The translations under genes were made by a program, and so were the position numbers. A stretch of 64,000 nt of DNA, from the NCBI GenBank assembly GCA_963677085.2, contig CAXXFH010000006.1:310001-374000 (forward strand), read 5' to 3'. The notes beneath the pieces were generated by a model, which was not told where the DNA came from, did no database searches, and saw nothing but the letters and a program-made list of their open reading frames with translations. Below, one piece after another: positions 41,718 through 50,136 of this stretch (its first letter is position 1; the number at the start of each line of letters is the position of its first letter). Origin of the DNA: G963677085 sp963677085. GTDB lineage: Bacteria; Planctomycetota; Planctomycetia; Pirellulales; Thermoguttaceae.

Positions 41718-44339
41718 TTACATCTGTCGTTGTTGGAGAGGCGATGGTGCCGCTTGGACTGACGAGCGTTGGTACCAGTCTTTCCATTGCCGCACCTTTT
41801 CTCGCGTCGTTGGTTGTGTGGCCGAGGTGTTTTCGTCTGACTCGACGACATCGTGTCCTACCAGCCGGGGTAAACCCTCTAAGGCGGCACGTTGGACCGA
41901 GATGCGATCGTCGAGCAAGCGGATCAGTACGTCGGTTAGTGCCGGATCGCCCGTTTGCCCGACAGCCAGGGCCACCTCGCGGCGCACCTGAGGGTCGGTG
42001 CTGTAGGAGAGCCGGATCAAGGCGTCTTTGCCGGCCGGATCGCCCAGACGTGTTAGTGCCACGGCGATTTCTTTGCGCAACGGTTCGTCGGCCGAAAGCA
42101 AAAGGTTGCGCAGCGGCCCGGTTTCTTGGAGCCCACGGCATGAACCAATCGCCCGCACGGCCGCCACGAGCACGGCGTGGTTGGTGTCTTGCAGTGTGGG
42201 AAGCAGGACGGCCGTGTGTTGTGGTGCGGCGTGGTTGGCCAGGAAATCGCACGCTCGACGGCGGATTTCCGGTATCGGATGGCTCAAGGCCGCGTAGGCC
42301 AGTCGCACTGCCGGCTCCGAACCCTCGTTGGCTACTGCGTCGAGCAGGTCTCGCCATACCGAACTGTCGGGCTCGGCCATCACCTTGTGGGTCAACCGGT
42401 TGATCGCCACACGTCCCAAGGGACGTTGGGCCGCCAGCTTGACCAACTCCTGTGCCGCTTGACGCCGTATGGTGATATCGTTGTCGGTCAGTCGCTCGAC
42501 GAAGTCGAACACGCGATCTTGCCGCGGTAGCACGTCGTGGTAGAGCCAGTCGGGCATGGCCTGGTGGTGTTCGAAAACCAACACTTCGACCGCAGCCAGC
42601 AGCGTCGGTCCCATGGCGTTGAGTGCGGCCGTGTCGCGACGGGCGATAAACGTTTGTGCCCGTTCAACTTCCTCGGCCGTGGCCCTGGGCTTTGCATCGC
42701 GCTGGGCAAGGGCCTTGGTCAGCGTGTTGGGGTCGACAAAGCCGAATTGCTGATAGAAACGTTGTTGCAACTGCTCGCGTACCTCGGCCTGTCGCGAGGC
42801 GGGAGCGTCGATCGAGTAGTCGGCGGCCGGTGGCCAACGATCGGCCAACGCGTCGGCCGCCAGCTTTCTTGTCTGATAAGCCTGCCGGCCCATCGCTTCC
42901 AACAGAATCGCACCCGAATGTTCCAATGGCCACTCGGCGACCGCTAGCACGACTTGCCGTTGGACTTCGGCGCTGACGTCGTCTAACAGCTTCCGCGCGA
43001 CGACGGTCGCCTCGTGCCAGGGCGCTTGTTGAGGCGGGCGGGCGAGGCTGCTCGAAGTGTTGCTGCTCGATGTCTCGTGGGAAGACACTTCGCGTTTGGA
43101 CAATTGACTCAACGCCCGGGCGACCTCGGCACGAACGCGCCACGCCGAGTCGTCGACGGCCTCGAAGACCGATGGCCACTGTCGCAACTGGGCCAACGCC
43201 TGGATGGCCAGCGAGCGTACCCGTTCGGATTCTTCTTTCCGAAGACCTTCGAGCATCGGTACGGCAATATGAACATCGAGCAAGGCCACGGCCGGTATTG
43301 CAGCCTGACGGACACGCGGGTCGTAGTCGCGCAGGGCGGCCGAGAGGAATTCGGCGGCTTGCGGGTGGTTGCGTCGAGCCAACGTTCTCAGGGCAGCGCT
43401 GCGAACTTCGATGTTGCTGTGCGTACGTAAGTCGGCCACACGTGGCGGCAACTGGCCGCTAGTGCCGTCGTCCCAGGCAGCCAACGCTTCGAGCAACACA
43501 CGGGGCGAACGGCTGGCCAGCGCCGCCGTGAAGCGAGAGTCGTCGGCCGGGTCGACCCGTTGGGCCAGACCGCGAAGTAACTCGGCGTGTAATTCCGCGT
43601 GGTAGCTGCTCGATCCGGCCGGGCCGCGACGACCGTACTGGTCGATTAGCTCACGTAGCAGGGCCGTTGCTTGCGGATCGTCGAGTGCAGCGAGCGATTC
43701 GATGGCCGCTTGCCGCATAGACAGCGGCAACGAGGGGTCGCGCACGGCTTCGGTCAATCGACGCATAACCAGAGGGCGTATTTCCGTCTGTTCGGTGTCA
43801 GCCCGTTCGGCGTTTGGGCGAACAGCCAAACGCGCCAGGCCGATCGCGGCGTTGGCAACCACGATGCGATCCGAGTCGGAAAGATACTGCCGAAGATCGG
43901 GTCGGCTAGATCGTGGACGAGCTAAGATGTCGTCCAGGTCGGGATAATGCCAACGCGGTTGCGTTGACGAATCGACGGTATCCGAAGCGAACGATTGCGG
44001 GCCAGTTCCATTTGAAGCCATGTGGTCCGAAACGGTTCGGATCCATACGCAATGCGGCTGTGGTAGGCCGTCTTTGCCGGCGACTTCAACCGTGGCACAT
44101 GCTAGCACCGACCGCTCGGCACTTTGGGTGGTCGAGGTATTATCGGACGCGTTCTCCGGCGATGTGGCGGCTTCCGGTTGGGCCGTGTCGAGCGCGTCGG
44201 GTGCCGCATCGGGCAGTTTCCAGCGATCGAGCCGGCCATCGACAAGCCCCTGGCAGCCGGTAATGACTGCGCAGACCACCAGACACATTGGCCAGTAGGA
44301 AAACCATGTTGGGCGGAAACGAGCAATCACTCGTGGCAA
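41718..44339 (-). CDS. HEAT-repeat lipoprotein
   Basis: The 873-residue protein has a lipobox (VCAVITGCQG, Cys29), a low-complexity Ser/Thr/Asp spacer to about residue 110, then many HEAT-type helical repeats, such as SLPLSMRQAAIESLAALDD, NIEVRSAALRTLARRNH, DYDPRVRQAAIPAVALLD and DDRISVQRAALEGLPRLV. HEAT solenoids are protein-interaction scaffolds, here probably anchored in the outer envelope. The start is uncertain: TTG at 44339 gives a proper n-region, whereas the first ATG leaves too short a signal. It lies upstream of the DUF11 lipoprotein on the same strand, and the two may act together. Confidence 0.75.
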   Translation of the reverse strand: MPRVIARFRPTWFSYWPMCLVVCAVITGCQGLVDGRLDRWKLPDAAPDALDTAQPEAATSPENASDNTSTTQSAERSVLACATVEVAGKDGLPQPHCVWIRTVSDHMASNGTGPQSFASDTVDSSTQPRWHYPDLDDILARPRSSRPDLRQYLSDSDRIVVANAAIGLARLAVRPNAERADTEQTEIRPLVMRRLTEAVRDPSLPLSMRQAAIESLAALDDPQATALLRELIDQYGRRGPAGSSSYHAELHAELLRGLAQRVDPADDSRFTAALASRSPRVLLEALAAWDDGTSGQLPPRVADLRTHSNIEVRSAALRTLARRNHPQAAEFLSAALRDYDPRVRQAAIPAVALLDVHIAVPMLEGLRKEESERVRSLAIQALAQLRQWPSVFEAVDDSAWRVRAEVARALSQLSKREVSSHETSSSNTSSSLARPPQQAPWHEATVVARKLLDDVSAEVQRQVVLAVAEWPLEHSGAILLEAMGRQAYQTRKLAADALADRWPPAADYSIDAPASRQAEVREQLQQRFYQQFGFVDPNTLTKALAQRDAKPRATAEEVERAQTFIARRDTAALNAMGPTLLAAVEVLVFEHHQAMPDWLYHDVLPRQDRVFDFVERLTDNDITIRRQAAQELVKLAAQRPLGRVAINRLTHKVMAEPDSSVWRDLLDAVANEGSEPAVRLAYAALSHPIPEIRRRACDFLANHAAPQHTAVLLPTLQDTNHAVLVAAVRAIGSCRGLQETGPLRNLLLSADEPLRKEIAVALTRLGDPAGKDALIRLSYSTDPQVRREVALAVGQTGDPALTDVLIRLLDDRISVQRAALEGLPRLVGHDVVESDENTSATQPTTREKVRQWKDWYQRSSVQAAPSPLQQRQM

Positions 44340-44860
44340 ATCCTTTTGCCAGCGTGGGTTGAGACAAGCTTAACGGAGGACTGCCTGGCCATCGGTGGGC
44401 GACGATTTCCGCCGGCTACCAACCGTCGGGGCAGTGCTCCGTCAAGTTTACGGCGACGGGTTGGGTGCCATTGGCTGCTCGTCAGCCAGTGACGAACAAG
44501 GGCATACAAGCTGCCGGTAGCACCCGCACGGTTCCCCCACGCAACGGGCAGCGCAGCAGCGGGGGTGGTTCCATTGACACTGATTACCCGAAAACGCCGA
44601 CTGTTTCAACGGCGTTTTGGCCGAAAAAGCAAGCCGCGGGGAATAGGCAGCTCAGGGCGGCCGGGTGTTGGCTAGAGGACGGGAGATAGGGAGCGATGCC
44701 GATATTTAGCCCGCCGTTAACACACGGCGGGGACGCGTGGCGAGGTCGCTGCCGGAAATTTCCGGCACTCGCAATCCAAAAGAGCGGCCCACGCAGCCAT
44801 TGGTCACAACCGACCCGGCCACGCGAGTGAGACGTCGATATTGAAGACGTTGCTATGACT
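44340..44860. other. Gene-free stretch with a REP-like palindrome
   Basis: No gene is visible in these 520 bases. They contain the GGGTGCCA palindrome at 44463-44525, further GC-rich inverted segments around 44540-44600 and 44690-44790, and a G-rich CAGCAGCGGGGGTGG run. Confidence 0.5.
44463..44525. repeat. GGGTGCCA-type palindrome, copy 2
   Basis: The unit opens with GGGTGCCATTGGCTGCT, contains GTCAGCCAGTGACGAACAAG and closes with GCACCC. It is nearly identical to 55074-55136, and the inner TGGCTG/CAGCCA arms form a hairpin. Confidence 0.8.
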
Positions 44861-46099
44861 TCAACCGGCCGACATCCGGCCGAGGGCCTGCTCGATGATG
44901 GCTCGGTCTTTCCCGATTTTGCTCATCAACTCGTCGTCGCTGAGATTGCGGTCTTCGAAGTATTCGAGCATTCGCCGGAGGATGGTGTCGAGGGCACGTG
45001 CGGCGTCGGCGTTGGTAGACACTTGGGCAGCGCCCTTCATGCCAAGCTCCGCGGACAGCAGACGCGCGTTGAGGCGGCCGCGATGGAGCTTCTCGGCTTC
45101 TGCTTCGCAGGCGTCGACGGTGAACTGGGCCAGGGGAACGGCTAGTTTCCTGGCATCGAGATTGCCCACGCCGCTGTAAGAGAGATTTCCCAATGCTTCG
45201 GCTGCCGCGCAGCGTGCGAAGAACGGCGTGTTCTTCTCACCGACTTGCCCGGCTAGCGCTTCGACGATGGTGGGCGACGCCTGGCCAATCTCTCCAAGAA
45301 TTTCGGCTGCTTGGCTACGCATCCAGGCGTGGCCTTGGAGCGAGCGGCCGGCGGGAACCGCCTTGGCTTGCACCAGCGGCAGCACGGCCTTGGCCACGGC
45401 CCCTTGCGCGGCTTGCGACTTGACACCGTCTAGCCGCGCGTGACGCAGGATGCCTACCATGGCCGCCACCTTGACCGAGTCGATCTGCTCGGGCGATTCC
45501 ACGGCCTTGACCAACTCGGGCAACGCGGCCGGCAAGACCTCGGGAATATCGGATGAGGAGGCGGCTTCTTTCTCGCTGAGTTCGCCGACCATCAGCATGG
45601 CGTTCACGCGTGCCGCCGGATGGAAACCGTCGCCGGCCGCCAGTTTGCTCATGAAGTCGAGCGTCAAGGTGTTGAGGTAGTCGTGGACGTCGGCCGGGCG
45701 GCTACCGGTGCCGGCCGTGCGGAGGTTGTTGCGATGTTCTTTGCGGTAGTCGGTGAGCTTGTTTCGATCTTCCGCACGCGACCAACGTGCCAAGGCGTAC
45801 TGTTTGTAGTAACGGTCGAACACCTCGCGCTCTTGTTGGTTGGCAAACTTACCGGCCAGAAGCGTTCGCGACACTTGAATACGGATGGTCTTGCGAAGTT
45901 CTTCGTCGACAGGCAATTCTCGCCACGATTGCGGCGCACCGACCGTATCGGAGGGTGTGCTCTCTTGAGCTTTCGCAACGCTCGGCGCACAACACATACT
46001 TCCCGCGACAATCAGCCCGAGGGCAACGACCGGCCAAAGCGCTGCGCTCGGCCCCAGACGGTGATAAGACGTCAACATCATGTTCGCTTGGTTTCGCAC
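44861..46099 (-). CDS. Secreted helical-repeat protein of unknown function
   Basis: The 412-residue protein has a signal peptide (ALWPVVALGLIVAGSMCC, probable cut after AKA). The mature part has HEAT/ARM-like helix pairs, for example FARCAAAEALGNLSYSGVG and GHAWMRSQAAEILGEIGQ. The N-terminal region (KFANQQEREVFDRYYKQYAL) is charged and helical. It probably serves as a periplasmic scaffold. The start is unclear: GTG at 46099 or ATGs at 46081 and 46078. It lies upstream of the HEAT lipoprotein gene on the same strand but is separated from it by a 520-base repeat-bearing gap. Confidence 0.65.
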   Translation of the reverse strand: MRNQANMMLTSYHRLGPSAALWPVVALGLIVAGSMCCAPSVAKAQESTPSDTVGAPQSWRELPVDEELRKTIRIQVSRTLLAGKFANQQEREVFDRYYKQYALARWSRAEDRNKLTDYRKEHRNNLRTAGTGSRPADVHDYLNTLTLDFMSKLAAGDGFHPAARVNAMLMVGELSEKEAASSSDIPEVLPAALPELVKAVESPEQIDSVKVAAMVGILRHARLDGVKSQAAQGAVAKAVLPLVQAKAVPAGRSLQGHAWMRSQAAEILGEIGQASPTIVEALAGQVGEKNTPFFARCAAAEALGNLSYSGVGNLDARKLAVPLAQFTVDACEAEAEKLHRGRLNARLLSAELGMKGAAQVSTNADAARALDTILRRMLEYFEDRNLSDDELMSKIGKDRAIIEQALGRMSAG

Positions 46100-46536
46100 G
46101 GGATGAGAATGAGACGACGAGGGATCGAACGGCAGCCCCCATATTTACCAGGGTACCCAGGCCATCGGCCAACTGTCAACCATTGGTTACCTCGCATGGG
46201 GGTGGTTTGTGAGGTCGTGTTTCGTCAACGCAGTGGTTTTTCGGAATGCACGGCGATGGCCGGTCATGCCCCCCGTTTGACACGTATAGGGGGAAGCCCG
46301 TAGAGTAAGCTACAGTCCTGGCGCCTTGTGGGAGGAATCCGTTGCAGTACGAGCCGATTTGGGCAGGCAATGGCCGATTCAGGCAGCAACGGTTTCTCCA
46401 AGCGGCACCGGCGACGAGGTGACTTGCCATCTTCCGATCACATGGCATCCGGGGCCTCGGCCGCGAGACCTACGGGTGTGGGGCCACGTATCTTCTCCAC
46501 CGCTTGGGCTTCAGTTGCCAGAAAGAGAAGCTGCGG
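46100..46536. other. Divergent intergenic stretch with a promoter
   Basis: The left half should carry the promoter of the helical-repeat protein gene. A sigma-70-like promoter for the deacylase gene is seen at 46277-46306. No gene is visible. Confidence 0.5.
46277..46306 (+). promoter_or_regulatory. Sigma-70-type promoter upstream of the HDAC-like gene
   Basis: The -35 is a perfect TTGACA (46277-46282). The -10 TAGAGT (46301-46306) lies 18 bases on. The leader to the start codon would be about 220 bases. Confidence 0.5.
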
Positions 46537-47499
46537 ATGACTCTGCTTTACAGCGATCCCTGCTTCCTGAATCACGAGACGGGTCATCATCCGGAACGAG
46601 CCGACCGTATTCGGCTGATCGACGGGCGTTTGGAAGCCGCCGGGCTCAGCCAGCGGTGTCAGCGCCCGGAGTTCAAGCCCGTCTCCCGCCAGCGCCTCAC
46701 TCGGGTCCACTCGGCCGCCTATGCCGATGAGATTTGGGCCTTCGCCAAATCGGGGGGCGGGGATCTGGAGGTCGATACCGTGGTTAGTCCGGCCTCGTAC
46801 GAGGTGGCCCTGTTGGCAGCCGGCTGTGTGTGCGACGCGACCGAACGGCTGGTTCGTGGCGACGACACGCAGGCCCTCTGTCTGGTTCGCCCGCCCGGGC
46901 ATCATGCCTTGACCAGCCGGGCTTTGGGTTTCTGTTTATTCAACAACGTGGCCATCGCCGCCCATACCGCCATTGGCGAATTGGGGCTTAATCGCGTGCT
47001 GATCGTCGATTGGGACATCCACCACGGCAACGGCACACAGGCGACGTTTTGGGAAGATTCGCACGTGGGGTTTATCTCCATTCACCGTTGGCCGTTCTTT
47101 CCCGGCACCGGCCATAGCGACGAGATTGGCGGTGGCAGGGGAGTGGGGGCCACGGTGAATCTTCCCGTCGAGTTTGGCATCTCGCGTCAGGATTACCTGG
47201 GGATGTTCCGCAATGCCTTGGAAAAGATGGCCGATCAGATTAAGCCGGAGTTGATTTTCGTAAGCGCCGGTTTCGATGCCCATCGACTCGACCCGGTAGG
47301 GAATCTGGGCCTGGAAACCGAGGACTTCGTCTCCCTCACCCGGCTCGTGCTCGATGTGGCCGAGACTCATGCAGGGGGTCGGGTTGTTAGCGTGCTGGAG
47401 GGGGGCTACGACCCCGAAGTCGTCGCCGAATGTGTCGAAATTCATTTGGCCGAGATGATGGGGCCGGTGGCCGCCGGTTCCAACGGCCGTTCGGCGTGA
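46537..47499 (+). CDS. Histone deacetylase family protein (acetoin utilisation/acetylpolyamine type)
   Basis: The 320-residue cytoplasmic enzyme has the HDAC-fold zinc site: LVRPPGHHA, DWDIHHGNGTQ (zinc Asp and His), SAGFDAHRLDP (second Asp) and VLEGGYDPEV. It would remove acetyl groups from proteins or polyamines. The early HHPERADRIRLIDG is typical of the bacterial AcuC/HDAC-like branch. I chose the ATG at 46537, where homology starts. The promoter at 46277 reads toward it. No acetyltransferase of the acuABC type is nearby, so the substrate cannot be inferred. Confidence 0.9.
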   Translation: MTLLYSDPCFLNHETGHHPERADRIRLIDGRLEAAGLSQRCQRPEFKPVSRQRLTRVHSAAYADEIWAFAKSGGGDLEVDTVVSPASYEVALLAAGCVCDATERLVRGDDTQALCLVRPPGHHALTSRALGFCLFNNVAIAAHTAIGELGLNRVLIVDWDIHHGNGTQATFWEDSHVGFISIHRWPFFPGTGHSDEIGGGRGVGATVNLPVEFGISRQDYLGMFRNALEKMADQIKPELIFVSAGFDAHRLDPVGNLGLETEDFVSLTRLVLDVAETHAGGRVVSVLEGGYDPEVVAECVEIHLAEMMGPVAAGSNGRSA

Positions 47500-47616
47500 G
47501 GTGTTCAACCGAGGTGTCAGACGACGAGAAGTCATATCGCAATTACTGACGGAAATGATAGCAACCCGTCGCAGGGGGCATTCGACGTGGAATGTCGCGA
47601 TTGTAGTGCCAAATGC

Positions 47617-47645
47617 TTGACATCCGTGGGCCTCGACAATTAAAG
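47617..47645 (+). promoter_or_regulatory. Promoter with an inverted repeat across the -10 region
   Basis: TTGACA (47617-47622) and TTAAAG (47640-47645) are 17 bases apart. GGCCTCGACAA (47629-47639) and TTGTCGAGGCC (47677-47687) are perfect inverted repeats flanking the likely start point, so an operator or leader hairpin is possible. Confidence 0.45.
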
Positions 47646-47760
47646 TGGAGGAGTGCCTCGGGCTTAAGGGGTGGAGTTGTCGAGGCCATCTTCTCTGGTG
47701 TTGTCTTGTGTGAAGTGACCGGAGGTTGTCTTCCATGAGCAAGTCTGGCAGCGGAACAGT

Positions 47761-48273
47761 ATGAGCACCATTCGTTGGATTACCGGATTCGCATGTGCCG
47801 CTTTTGCCTTCGGCGGAGCAGGTGTTGTGTTGGCGCAGTCGGCGGAAACGACGGTTGAGCCTGCTTCGCACATCGATGTTGTGCAAGTCGATGTGGCGCC
47901 GGTCGAGCTAACGCCAGTCGACGCTGCCGTGCTAAAACTGCAAGAGGTAACCCCGGCGCTTGATGGTGATGCGCCGGCGTTGGATGTTCCAGCGTTGATA
48001 GGCGAGCAGCCCTTGGAAGCGCTCACGGTCGAGGCCGACAGCAATATCAGCAGCGAAGTTGACAGTGCAATCGACAGTGGCGAAATCGACAGTGGCTTGA
48101 AGTTTGTCGATAGCGGGTTGTCCCTGGCGCCCGAAGCGGTTGGCGAGAAGGTCGATCCCATTCGGCAGCTGACGGGCGAGGGCAAAGACCTGTCGATGAT
48201 TCCCGAGCCGAACACCGTGGTCATGCTGCTGCTGAGCGCATTGTTGCTCTTTCTTTGGCGACGCAAGTGGTAA
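47761..48273 (+). CDS. PEP-CTERM sorted protein
   Basis: The 170-residue protein has a signal peptide (WITGFACAAFAFGGAGVVLA, cut before QSAE). The mature region is acidic and low in complexity, with repeated VDS/IDSGEIDS segments. It ends in a PEP-CTERM sorting signal: IPEPNTVVM, a hydrophobic helix and RRKW. Such proteins are exported, cut by an exosortase and released or attached to the surface, commonly with exopolysaccharide. No exosortase lies in the window. A promoter with a flanking inverted repeat precedes it. The protein itself has no recognisable domain. Confidence 0.88.
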   Translation: MSTIRWITGFACAAFAFGGAGVVLAQSAETTVEPASHIDVVQVDVAPVELTPVDAAVLKLQEVTPALDGDAPALDVPALIGEQPLEALTVEADSNISSEVDSAIDSGEIDSGLKFVDSGLSLAPEAVGEKVDPIRQLTGEGKDLSMIPEPNTVVMLLLSALLLFLWRRKW

Positions 48274-48320
48274 GGTCCGGCCACGGGCACCACTCACCAC
48301 ATTTCTAATCGGCGACTGCG

Positions 48321-48350
48321 AGGCCCCTTGGCGGGCCTTGTTGCGTTTCT
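48321..48350 (+). terminator. Weak terminator after the PEP-CTERM gene
   Basis: AGGCCC and GGGCCT form a 6-bp stem around CTTGGC, followed by the T-rich TGTTGCGTTTCTT. The T-run is interrupted. Confidence 0.4.
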
Positions 48351-48551
48351 TGGCCGAGTTGTTTTTCGTTTAGTCGAGGTTTTTTCGGGAATATCCAGTT
48401 CGTTGGCACCGGCTTCTCGTCCCTCGCCTCTAATCGCTAACCCCGAGCTTCCAGCCCCTGCCAACTTGCGTGGCCCTCCATTTCCTTTAGAATCGGCAGG
48501 AGTTGCGACGGAAGAGTGGGTTAAAAAAACGAGCCGATCGGCGGTAATTTA

Positions 48552-48570
48552 TAGAAGCCGTTTCAAAACA
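48552..48570. repeat. AAGCCGTTTC-type repeat arm, copy 3
   Basis: TAGAAGCCGTTTCAAAACA matches one arm of the pairs at 31078-31204 and 35090-35171. No partner arm is obvious nearby. Confidence 0.5.
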
Positions 48571-48668
48571 GGTGCCGAGGTCATTTGTTTTGCACACCTG
48601 ACTATTTTTCGGCTACCCGATGCCAGATGGCCAAATAGTGGCCACCAACCCCTTGTTAGCGAGTTGCC

Positions 48669-50045
48669 ATGATCACGATTGACTACAACCTGAAGCCGGC
48701 CGACCTCATTGAGCCACTGAAGCGAATGTGGCAACTCTCCGCCGAAAAGATTCTTGCCATCGAATCCGGTCGTACGCCGCAGTCGGGCACGCCCGTGTTC
48801 ACGGTCGAGGGCAAATACGTTGCCCAGGGGTGGACCGAGTGGACCCAGGGCTTTCAATTCGGCACGGCCATTTTGCAGTTCGACGCGGAAGACGACGGCC
48901 AGTTTCTCGACATCGGTCGCAACGCCACCTTCGAACAGATGGCCTCGCACGTGACCCATTTCGGCGTTCACGATCACGGGTTCAACAACGTCAGCACCTA
49001 CGGCAATCTGCGCCGTTTGATGCTCGAAGGTCGCATCCCGCCCGATGATCGCGAACAGCAGTTCTACGAGTTGGCCTTGAAGGCCAGCGGGGCCGTGCAG
49101 GCTAGTCGCTTCAGTACGACGATCGACGGCGATGGCTACATTTACTCGTTCAACGGGCCGCATTCGTTGTTCTGCGACACCATTCGCTCGCTTCGGGCGT
49201 TGGCCGTGTCGCATCAATTGGGCCATGTCCTGATGGGCGAGAACGACGAGGCGATCAGCCTGCTCGACCGTTTGTTGCAGCATGCCCGAACGACGGCACG
49301 CTACGCCGTGTTCTACGGCGAGGGTCGCGACGCCTACGACGTCCGCGGCCGCGTTGCCCACGAGAGCGTGTTCAACTGCAACGACGGCCGTTATCGGTGT
49401 CCCAACTCGCAGCAGGGTTATTCGCCGTTTAGCACCTGGACACGCGGTCTCTCGTGGATCATGTCGGGCTATCCCGAGCAGTTGGAATTTCTCGCCACGC
49501 GCGACGATGCCGAGTTGGAACCCTTTGGCGGCCGCGCGATGATCGAAGACATGATGCTCAAGGCGGCCACCGCCTCGTGCGACTTCTATTTGCAGTACAC
49601 ACCCACCGACGGCGTGCCCTACTGGGACACCGGTGCCCCGGGCTTAGTCTATTTGGGCGACTACCTCGACCGGCCGGCCGAGCCGATCAACGACTACGAG
49701 CCGGTCGACAGCTCGGCCGCGGCAATCGCCGCCCAGGGCTTGTTGCGGTTGGGACGCTACCTGACGCAGGGAGGTGAGGAGGCCGACGGCGCCCGTTACT
49801 TCCAGGCGGGGCTAACCGTGTTGCGGACCCTGCTGGACGAACCCTATCTGAGCACCGACGCCGCGCACCAAGGCCTGCTGTTACACACTATCTACCACCG
49901 TCCCCGCAACTGGGACCACATCCCGGCCGGCGCGAAGATTCCCTACGGCGAATCGTGTATGTGGGGCGATTACCACTTGCGTGAAGTGGCGCTTTACGTG
50001 CAACGCCTGATAGACGGCGGGCCGTATTACACGTTTTTTGGGTAG
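48669..50045 (+). CDS. GH88-like unsaturated glucuronyl hydrolase
   Basis: The 458-residue protein has the alpha/alpha six-hairpin layout of GH88-type hydrolases, with FSTWTRGLSWIMSGYPEQLE, VDSSAAAIAAQGLLRLGRYL and the C-terminal YGESCMWGDYHLREVALYV. The family removes unsaturated uronic acids from oligosaccharides made by polysaccharide lyases; the product rearranges and can enter the KDG pathway, for which a kinase gene lies at 2.1 kb. I see no signal peptide, so it is probably cytoplasmic. The ATG at 48669 starts the homology. It converges with the FHA gene. The exact substrate is not clear. Confidence 0.78.
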   Translation: MITIDYNLKPADLIEPLKRMWQLSAEKILAIESGRTPQSGTPVFTVEGKYVAQGWTEWTQGFQFGTAILQFDAEDDGQFLDIGRNATFEQMASHVTHFGVHDHGFNNVSTYGNLRRLMLEGRIPPDDREQQFYELALKASGAVQASRFSTTIDGDGYIYSFNGPHSLFCDTIRSLRALAVSHQLGHVLMGENDEAISLLDRLLQHARTTARYAVFYGEGRDAYDVRGRVAHESVFNCNDGRYRCPNSQQGYSPFSTWTRGLSWIMSGYPEQLEFLATRDDAELEPFGGRAMIEDMMLKAATASCDFYLQYTPTDGVPYWDTGAPGLVYLGDYLDRPAEPINDYEPVDSSAAAIAAQGLLRLGRYLTQGGEEADGARYFQAGLTVLRTLLDEPYLSTDAAHQGLLLHTIYHRPRNWDHIPAGAKIPYGESCMWGDYHLREVALYVQRLIDGGPYYTFFG

Positions 50046-50136
50046 CGGGGCGTGGACCACGGGTAGAGACGAGTGTGGGGAATTCCGGCGGAGCCGCCGC
50101 TCGCGGCTTCGCCGGTTTCCGGCCAATAGCGTCCTC

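Larger units (their letters stand above)
48274..48668. other. Gene-free stretch with a weak terminator and a repeat arm
   Basis: A possible terminator (48321-48350) follows the PEP-CTERM gene. A single AAGCCGTTTC-type arm lies at 48552-48570, about 100 bases before the GH88-like gene. One open frame spans part of it but shows no protein-like composition. Confidence 0.5.

Noticed and set aside
48328..48672. Plus-strand frame of 114 codons before the GH88-like gene
   Set aside because: It runs through a terminator-like hairpin and a repeat arm, and its composition is not protein-like.
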